Shown here piece after piece: positions 59,204 to 64,000 of a stretch of DNA of 64,000 nucleotides. Every line of letters starts with the position of its first letter. Within the stretch, counting starts at the first letter, position 1. The DNA is from Comamonadaceae bacterium. GTDB taxonomy: Bacteria; Pseudomonadota; Gammaproteobacteria; Burkholderiales; Burkholderiaceae_C. The notes under the pieces are model-generated. The model was not told the DNA's origin. It searched no databases and saw only the letters and a program-made list of their open reading frames with translations. Where the stretch lies: positions 116,060 through 180,059 of the forward strand of contig CANGIQ010000001.1 of NCBI GenBank assembly GCA_947453965.1, in the 5' to 3' direction. Position numbers and translations under genes: made by a program.

Positions 59204-60178
59204 ATGAAACACAAAATCATCGTCGCTTGCCCTATTTTTGAAGAAGTGCTGGCGCGCTTGCATGAGCACTTTGACGTCACCGACAACCAGGCCAACGAAG
59301 TGTGGACCAAAGCCGAATGGACGCACAAGTTGTCACAGCACACGGCGGCGTTGACCACTGGGGCCGACCCGGTCGATGCCGAGGTGTTGGCTGGCTGCCC
59401 ACAGCTCAAGGCGGTGGCCAATATGGCCGTGGGCTACAACAACTTGGATGTGCCGGCCATGACGGCTCGCGGCATCCAAGCCAGCAACACCCCCGATGTG
59501 TTGACCGAAACCACGGCCGACTTTGGTTTTGCCTTGTTGATGGCCACGGCGCGCCGCATCACGGAGAGCGAACATTTCCTGCGCCGTGGCGAGTGGAAGC
59601 AATGGCGCTACGACATGTTTGCCGGCACCGAGGTGCATGGCAGCACGCTGGGCATTTTGGGCATGGGGCGCATTGGCCAAGGTATTGCACGTCGTGGCGC
59701 GCACGGCTTTGGCATGAAGGTGATTTATCACAACCGTTCACGCTTGAGCCCAGAGGCAGAAAGCGAATGCAAAGCCACCTATGTGAGCAAAGAAGAATTG
59801 CTCAAAACCGCCGACCATGTGGTGTTGGTGGTGCCGTACAGCCCGGCATCTCATCACACGATTGGCGCGGCTGAGCTGGCCCACATGAAACCCACGGCCA
59901 CGCTGATCAACATCGCGCGCGGTGGCATCGTCGATGACGCGGCTTTGGCCGTGGCCTTGCGCGAGCGCCGCATTGCCGCCGCAGGTTTGGATGTGTTCGA
60001 AGGCGAACCCAAGGTCCATCCAGATTTGTTGACCGTGCCCAATGTGGTGCTGACACCGCACATCGCCAGCGCGTCTGTGACCACCCGCATGGCCATGGCG
60101 ACCCTGGCGGCCGACAACTTGATCAGCTACCTGACCCAAGGCAAATCGATCACGCCGCTCAACACCGTAGGCGCATGA
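59204..60178 (+). CDS. ghrB: D-2-hydroxyacid dehydrogenase, glyoxylate/hydroxypyruvate reductase type
   Basis: NAD(P)H-dependent reductase of 324 residues for glyoxylate or hydroxypyruvate. The cofactor motif LGILGMGRIGQGIARRG, the catalytic arginine block LINIARGGIVDDAAL, the glutamate in AGLDVFEGEPKVHP and the histidine in TPHIASASVTTRMAM are present, as in GhrB. The stop codon overlaps the rmuC start by four bases. It could recycle glyoxylate arising from 2-hydroxyacid oxidation, but this is conjecture. Confidence 0.88.
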   Translation: MKHKIIVACPIFEEVLARLHEHFDVTDNQANEVWTKAEWTHKLSQHTAALTTGADPVDAEVLAGCPQLKAVANMAVGYNNLDVPAMTARGIQASNTPDVLTETTADFGFALLMATARRITESEHFLRRGEWKQWRYDMFAGTEVHGSTLGILGMGRIGQGIARRGAHGFGMKVIYHNRSRLSPEAESECKATYVSKEELLKTADHVVLVVPYSPASHHTIGAAELAHMKPTATLINIARGGIVDDAALAVALRERRIAAAGLDVFEGEPKVHPDLLTVPNVVLTPHIASASVTTRMAMATLAADNLISYLTQGKSITPLNTVGA

Positions 60179-61428
60179 TGGAAGTCTGGATCGCCGCCGG
60201 TGTTGGCGTCTTCAACGCCTTGTTGCTGGTGGTGCTGTTGCGCCGCCCCAGTGGCAGCAACGAGGCCTCCAACTTGGTCTTGCAGCAGAGCCTACAAAGC
60301 ATGCACGAAAAGCTCGAACGCATTGAGCGTGAGCTGCGTACCGAAATTGCCGAATCGTCGCGGGGCGGGCGCCAAGAGTTGACGCAAAACCTGGCGTTGT
60401 TTCAGCAAAGCCAAGTGCAGCAACTCACGCTGATGCAAAAAAGCATTAGCGACACGCTGAATCAACAGCTGCAGCAATTGCAAAAAAGCAATGCGGACAA
60501 GCTGGACGAAATGCGCCGCACAGTGGACGAAAAGCTGCAAACCACCTTGGAAAAACGCTTGTCCGAGAGCTTCAAACAAGTGGCCGAACGTTTGGAGCAA
60601 GTCCACAACGGCCTGGGCCAAATGCAAAAACTGGCCGATGGTGTGGGCAGCTTGCAGCGCGTGCTGACCAACGTCAAAACACGTGGCATGTTTGGTGAGG
60701 TGCAGCTAGAAGCCTTGCTCGAACAAGTGCTGACGATTGAGCAATACGCCAAGCAAGTCGAGACCAAACCCCGCAGCAACCAACGGGTGGACTTTGCCAT
60801 CCGCTTTCCAGGCCGAGGCGGCGCAGATGGCGAACCTGTGTGGCTCCCCATCGATGCCAAGTTTCCGCGCGAAGACTACGAGCGCTTGCTCGACGCGCAA
60901 GACCGTGCCGATGCCATCGCGGCTGAAATTGCCGCCAAGGCATTGGAAACGCGGATTCGCACCGAGGCCAAGAGCATTGCCGAAAGCTACTTGGCGCCGC
61001 CGCACACCACCGACTTTGCGATTTTGTTTTTGCCCACCGAAGGCTTGTACGCCGAGGTGTTGCGCCGCCCCGGTTTGATGGACAGCTTGCAGCGCGACTA
61101 CCGCGTCACGCTGGCAGGCCCCACTACCTTGTTGGCCATGCTCAACAGCTTGCACATGGGTTTTCGCACCCTGGCGTTGGAGCAGCAAGCTTCGGAGGTC
61201 TGGAAAGTGTTGGGCGCCGTCAAAACCGAATTTGAGCGCTACGGCGATTGGGTGGAAAAGGTACGCGAGCAAGTGCAAAAAGCAGCCGACACCTTGGACC
61301 GTGCCGACACGCGCAGCCGCCAAATGCGCCGCGCCTTGAAGAACGTCGAAGCCTTGCCCGAAGGCGAGGCCCAAGCGCTGCTGCCCAAGTTTGACGAGGC
61401 TCTGGACGACACGGACGCCAGCGTGTGA
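60175..61428 (+). CDS. rmuC: DNA recombination protein RmuC
   Basis: A 417-residue inner-membrane-anchored protein that limits inversion/recombination at repeats. An N-terminal membrane segment (VWIAAGVGVFNALLLVVLLR) is followed by a long coiled coil (about residues 40-150; LQSMHEKLERIERELRTEIA) and a nuclease-like domain with VKTRGMFGEVQLEALLEQVL, FAIRFPGRG and PIDAKFPREDYERLL. Length and layout fit the family. It overlaps the hydroxyacid reductase and MFS genes by four bases. Confidence 0.93.
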   Translation: MMEVWIAAGVGVFNALLLVVLLRRPSGSNEASNLVLQQSLQSMHEKLERIERELRTEIAESSRGGRQELTQNLALFQQSQVQQLTLMQKSISDTLNQQLQQLQKSNADKLDEMRRTVDEKLQTTLEKRLSESFKQVAERLEQVHNGLGQMQKLADGVGSLQRVLTNVKTRGMFGEVQLEALLEQVLTIEQYAKQVETKPRSNQRVDFAIRFPGRGGADGEPVWLPIDAKFPREDYERLLDAQDRADAIAAEIAAKALETRIRTEAKSIAESYLAPPHTTDFAILFLPTEGLYAEVLRRPGLMDSLQRDYRVTLAGPTTLLAMLNSLHMGFRTLALEQQASEVWKVLGAVKTEFERYGDWVEKVREQVQKAADTLDRADTRSRQMRRALKNVEALPEGEAQALLPKFDEALDDTDASV

Positions 61429-62576
61429 AACGTGAACTCACCAAGCTGATCGCAGGTCAAGTGTGTTTGCATGCCTGCATGGCGGGCATGCGCATGGCGG
61501 CCCCGTTGATGGCCTTGCGCAGTGGCCAGAGCGAGGCGGCCGTGGGTGTGCTGCTGGCCTTGTTTGCCTTGACCCAAGTGTTTTTGGCCTTGCCCGCAGG
61601 GCGTTACGCCGATGTGCATGGTCTCAAGCGTCCCGTGCTGTGGAGTGTGTTGATGGGCTCGGTGGGCGCGGGCGCAGCGGCCCTGTGGCCGATTTTTCCG
61701 GTGCTGTGCTTCAGTGGGTTGATGACGGGGGGGGCGACAGGCGTCGCCATCATTGCCTTGCAGCGCCATGTGGGCCGTGCGGCACAAGGGGTGGCCCAGA
61801 TGAAGCAGGCCTTCAGTTGGCTGTCGATTGCGCCGGCGTTTTCCAACTTCATCGGACCCTTCACCGCGGGCTTGCTGATTGACCACGCGGGTTTTGAATG
61901 GGCCTATGCCGCCATGGCCGCTTTGCCCCTCGTGGCCTGGCTGTGGATTCGCCAAGCCCACGAATTGCCCAAGGTCATCAAACCTGAAGGGCATGAAAAA
62001 AACAGCGCCTGGGATTTGTTGAACGAGCCCATGTTCCGCCGCTTGCTGTTGGTGAATTGGTTCTTGTCGGCGTGCTGGGACGTGCACACCTTTGTGGTGC
62101 CGATCTTGGGCCACGAGCGTGGCTTGAGTGCTTCGGCCATTGGTTCGATCTTGGGCGGCTTTGCGATTGCCGCTGCGTTCATTCGGTTGATGATGCCTTT
62201 TGTGGCGGCACGTTTGCAGGAGTGGCAAGTCATCACCGGCGCCATGCTCATCACCTCGTGCATGTTGGCGGTGTACCCGTTCACCGACACGGCCTGGTTG
62301 ATGGGGTGTTGCTCGGTGTTGTTGGGTCTGTCCTTGGGCGGGGTCCAACCGATGATCATGAGCACCTTGCACCAGATCACGCCTGAGCACCGGCACGGCG
62401 AAGCCCTGGGTTTGCGCCTGATGGGCATCAACGCGTCGAGCGTGTTGATGCCCATGTTGTTTGGTGCCGCAGGCACCGTGATTGGCATCAGCGGTGTGTT
62501 TTGGTGTGTGTCGGCGATAGTGGGCCTGGGCTCACACAGCGCGTATTCGCTCAGAGTTCATAAAACGCACGAATAA
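61425..62576 (+). CDS. MFS transporter
   Basis: A 383-residue membrane transporter with about 12 hydrophobic segments starting from a GTG. Typical MFS features are the loop-2 AGRYADVHGLKRPVLW and the repeated helices LSIAPAFSNFIGPFTAGLLI and GCCSVLLGLSLGGVQPMIM. Likely exports or imports a small metabolite or drug; substrate unknown. Its 3' end overlaps the convergent LOG gene by 26 bases. Confidence 0.88.
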   Translation: MKRELTKLIAGQVCLHACMAGMRMAAPLMALRSGQSEAAVGVLLALFALTQVFLALPAGRYADVHGLKRPVLWSVLMGSVGAGAAALWPIFPVLCFSGLMTGGATGVAIIALQRHVGRAAQGVAQMKQAFSWLSIAPAFSNFIGPFTAGLLIDHAGFEWAYAAMAALPLVAWLWIRQAHELPKVIKPEGHEKNSAWDLLNEPMFRRLLLVNWFLSACWDVHTFVVPILGHERGLSASAIGSILGGFAIAAAFIRLMMPFVAARLQEWQVITGAMLITSCMLAVYPFTDTAWLMGCCSVLLGLSLGGVQPMIMSTLHQITPEHRHGEALGLRLMGINASSVLMPMLFGAAGTVIGISGVFWCVSAIVGLGSHSAYSLRVHKTHE

Positions 62577-63414
62577 AGTCCCAGGCTTCATCGACGCTGT
62601 CGCAGTATCGGAACAAGTCCACGTCTTCGGGCGAGATCACGCCTTCTTCCACCATCACCTGGATGTTGAACAAACGTTTCCAGTAGCTGCTGCCGAACAA
62701 CACAATCGGCACCGGTTTGGCTTTTTTGCATTGCACCAAGGTGAGTGTTTCAAACAACTCATCCATCGTGCCAAAGCCGCCCGGGAAAGCGATCAAGGCC
62801 TTGGCGCGCATCATGAAGTGCATTTTGCGCAGCGCAAAGTAATGGAATTTGAAGCTCAGACCGGGCGTGATGTAGGGGTTGGGGGTTTGCTCATGGGGCA
62901 GGGCAATGTTCAGGCCCACGCTCATGCCACCGGCTTCGCTGGCTCCGCGATTGGCGGCCTCCATGACACCAGGACCGCCCCCGGTGCAGATGTACATTTT
63001 GTGGCCATTGTGTTGGGTGGCGTTGTACTTGGTGATCAGATGCCCCAAGGCGCGTGCTTGCTCGTAAAAACGCGCGTTGCGCACCAGCGTCTGCGCTTGG
63101 GCAATGGCTTGTTCATTGCCGCTGTCCTTGGCCAAGACCAAGGCCTTGTGCGCATCTTCTTCGCTGCGAAAACGGGCGCTGCCAAACACCACCACGGTGT
63201 GCTCAATGCCCAGCGCCTGTTGCGCAATGTCGGGCTTGAGCATTTCGAGTTGAAAGCGAATGCCCCGTGTTTCGCGGCGCAATAAAAACTCAGGGTCGGC
63301 AAAAGCGAGTCGGTTGGACTCGGGAGACAAGGTGTCACCGGGCAGGTGTTGCGCCTTGAGGGTTTCCCAAGCTTCTGCGATACGTCGGTCGTGAGGGTCA
63401 AGCATTCCATCCAT
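62551..63414 (-). CDS. LOG-family (TIGR00730) Rossmann-fold protein
   Basis: A 287-residue protein of the lonely-guy family. These proteins cleave nucleoside 5'-monophosphates to the free base, as in cytokinin activation. The signature PGGFGTMDELFE and the ICTGGGPGVMEAANRGASEAG loop are present. An N-terminal extension (residues 1-70) is longer than in plant LOGs, as in other long bacterial members. Convergent with the MFS gene, sharing 26 bases. Confidence 0.9.
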   Translation of the reverse strand: MDGMLDPHDRRIAEAWETLKAQHLPGDTLSPESNRLAFADPEFLLRRETRGIRFQLEMLKPDIAQQALGIEHTVVVFGSARFRSEEDAHKALVLAKDSGNEQAIAQAQTLVRNARFYEQARALGHLITKYNATQHNGHKMYICTGGGPGVMEAANRGASEAGGMSVGLNIALPHEQTPNPYITPGLSFKFHYFALRKMHFMMRAKALIAFPGGFGTMDELFETLTLVQCKKAKPVPIVLFGSSYWKRLFNIQVMVEEGVISPEDVDLFRYCDSVDEAWDFIRAFYEL

Positions 63415-63449
63415 GAGGCGATGTTAACGGCAGGACGGACGCGCCCATG

Positions 63450-63471
63450 AAAAAAGGCTCCCAAAGGAGCC
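63450..63471 (-). terminator. Intrinsic terminator of efp
   Basis: On the minus strand GGCTCC-TTTG-GGAGCC is followed by TTTTTT. The hairpin lies 27 bp downstream of the efp stop codon and before the LOG-family gene. Confidence 0.85.
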
Positions 63472-63497
63472 TCTTGATGTGGTCAACCTGGTTAGGT

Positions 63498-64000
63498 TTA
63501 GACGCGCTTGCGGTATTCGCCGGTGCGTGTGTCGATTTCGATTTTGTCGCCTTGGGCCACAAACAAAGGCACAGCCACTTCGAAGCCGGTTGCAATTTTG
63601 GCGGGCTTCAACACTTTGCCGGAGGTATCGCCTTTGACAGCAGGTTCTGTCCAAGTGATTTCGCGGGTCACGTTGGTGGGCAATTCGACCGAGATGGCTT
63701 TCTCGTCGTAGAACACCACTTCGAGTTCCATGCCGTCTTCCAAGTAGTTCAGGGCGTCGCCCATGTTGCTGGCTTCGACTTCGTATTGGTTGAAGTCGGC
63801 GTCCATGCAGACGTACATCGGATCAGCGAAGTAAGAGTAGGTGCACTCTTTCTTGTCCAAGATCACTTGGTCCATTTTGTCGTCGGCCTTGAACACGACT
63901 TCGGTACCGAAGTTGGCGATCAGGCTTTTGAGTTTCATGCGAACGGTCGACGAGCCACGACCACCACGTTGGTATTCGGTGCGAAGGACAACCATGGGGT
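63498..64000 (-). CDS. efp: Elongation factor P, N-terminus cut by window end
   Basis: Rescues ribosomes stalled at polyproline. The visible part (about 166 residues) is nearly complete; the frame is open past base 64000 and the ATG at 63995 is an internal methionine. The loop reads [14 protein letters not shown], placing an arginine (Arg32 in usual numbering) where E. coli has the modified lysine. This marks the rhamnosylated EarP-type EF-P. The remainder ([56 protein letters not shown]) is typical. The partner gene earP is probably just beyond the window. Confidence 0.95.
   Translation of the reverse strand, partial: PMVVLRTEYQRGGRGSSTVRMKLKSLIANFGTEVVFKADDKMDQVILDKKECTYSYFADPMYVCMDADFNQYEVEASNMGDALNYLEDGMELEVVFYDEKAISVELPTNVTREITWTEPAVKGDTSGKVLKPAKIATGFEVAVPLFVAQGDKIEIDTRTGEYRKRV

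Noticed and set aside
1-64000. tRNA, rRNA, CRISPR or insertion sequence
   Set aside because: I found no cloverleaf-like short gene, repeat-spacer pattern, transposase motif or terminal inverted repeats.

Overview
The window looks like a chromosomal segment of a betaproteobacterium of the order Burkholderiales, most likely Comamonadaceae (Limnohabitans/Rhodoferax-like). The pointers are the many Bug/TctC-type periplasmic binding proteins, an RpoD with an Ala/Lys/Pro-rich N-terminal extension, a phasin gene, an arginine-type EF-P and a GC-rich coding style. This assignment is an inference from gene content. Genes are tightly packed, often with ATGA overlaps. No gap between genes exceeds about 250 bp, and I saw no rRNA, tRNA, CRISPR array or insertion sequence.

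Layout. (1) 1-5.6 kb: the end of a coniferyl-aldehyde-dehydrogenase-like gene, a nitroreductase, then a leftward unit with a GntR/FCD regulator, an orphan TRAP binding protein, a Rossmann/DUF2520 protein and an FMN-dependent 2-hydroxyacid oxidase. (2) 5.8-14.6 kb: a rightward acid-sugar island with an aldehyde dehydrogenase, a beta-hydroxyacid dehydrogenase and an isopropylmalate-dehydrogenase-like enzyme. These are followed by an ApnO-like oxidoisomerase, a TRAP binding protein, a RuBisCO-like protein, a DUF1537 kinase and a NanR-like GntR regulator. The last group matches the known logic of D-apionate catabolism (oxidoisomerase, kinase, RuBisCO-like protein). (3) 14.7-23.7 kb: a Bug protein and a secreted SGNH-like protein, then a LysR-controlled aromatic meta-cleavage module (amidohydrolase, extradiol dioxygenase, fumarylacetoacetase-family hydrolase, flavin hydroxylase, Bug protein). 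(4) 23.8-24.5 kb: an AT-rich HigB/HigA-like toxin-antitoxin pair.

(5) 24.5-47.2 kb: a long accessory stretch. It holds CoA-transferase, acyl-CoA dehydrogenase and acyl-CoA ligase genes, metallo-beta-lactamase-fold hydrolases, short-chain dehydrogenases, a dihydroxyacetophenone-dioxygenase-like cupin, a UxaA-family dehydratase, a zinc alcohol dehydrogenase, a dihydrodipicolinate-synthase-like protein lacking its Schiff-base lysine, and a Rieske oxygenase. Bug binding proteins are scattered through it. Across 14.7-47.2 kb there are eight Bug genes but no TctA/TctB membrane subunit. (6) 47.3-64 kb: housekeeping genes, namely rpoD, dnaG, a type II hydroxyacyl-CoA dehydrogenase, a patatin-like lipoprotein, a phasin, a histone-deacetylase-like amidohydrolase, a thioesterase, a nitroreductase, pncB, an antiporter, a hydroxyacid reductase, rmuC, an MFS transporter, a LOG-family protein and efp (cut by the window end).

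Together the accessory two-thirds looks like a catabolic toolbox for plant-derived compounds: branched sugar acids, lignin-type aromatics and CoA-activated acids. Each module carries its own binding protein and often its own regulator. The best candidate for an incompletely described system is the acid-sugar island around the RuBisCO-like protein. It has the core enzymes of apionate breakdown but no lactonase and no TRAP membrane subunits, and it sits next to three extra dehydrogenases.
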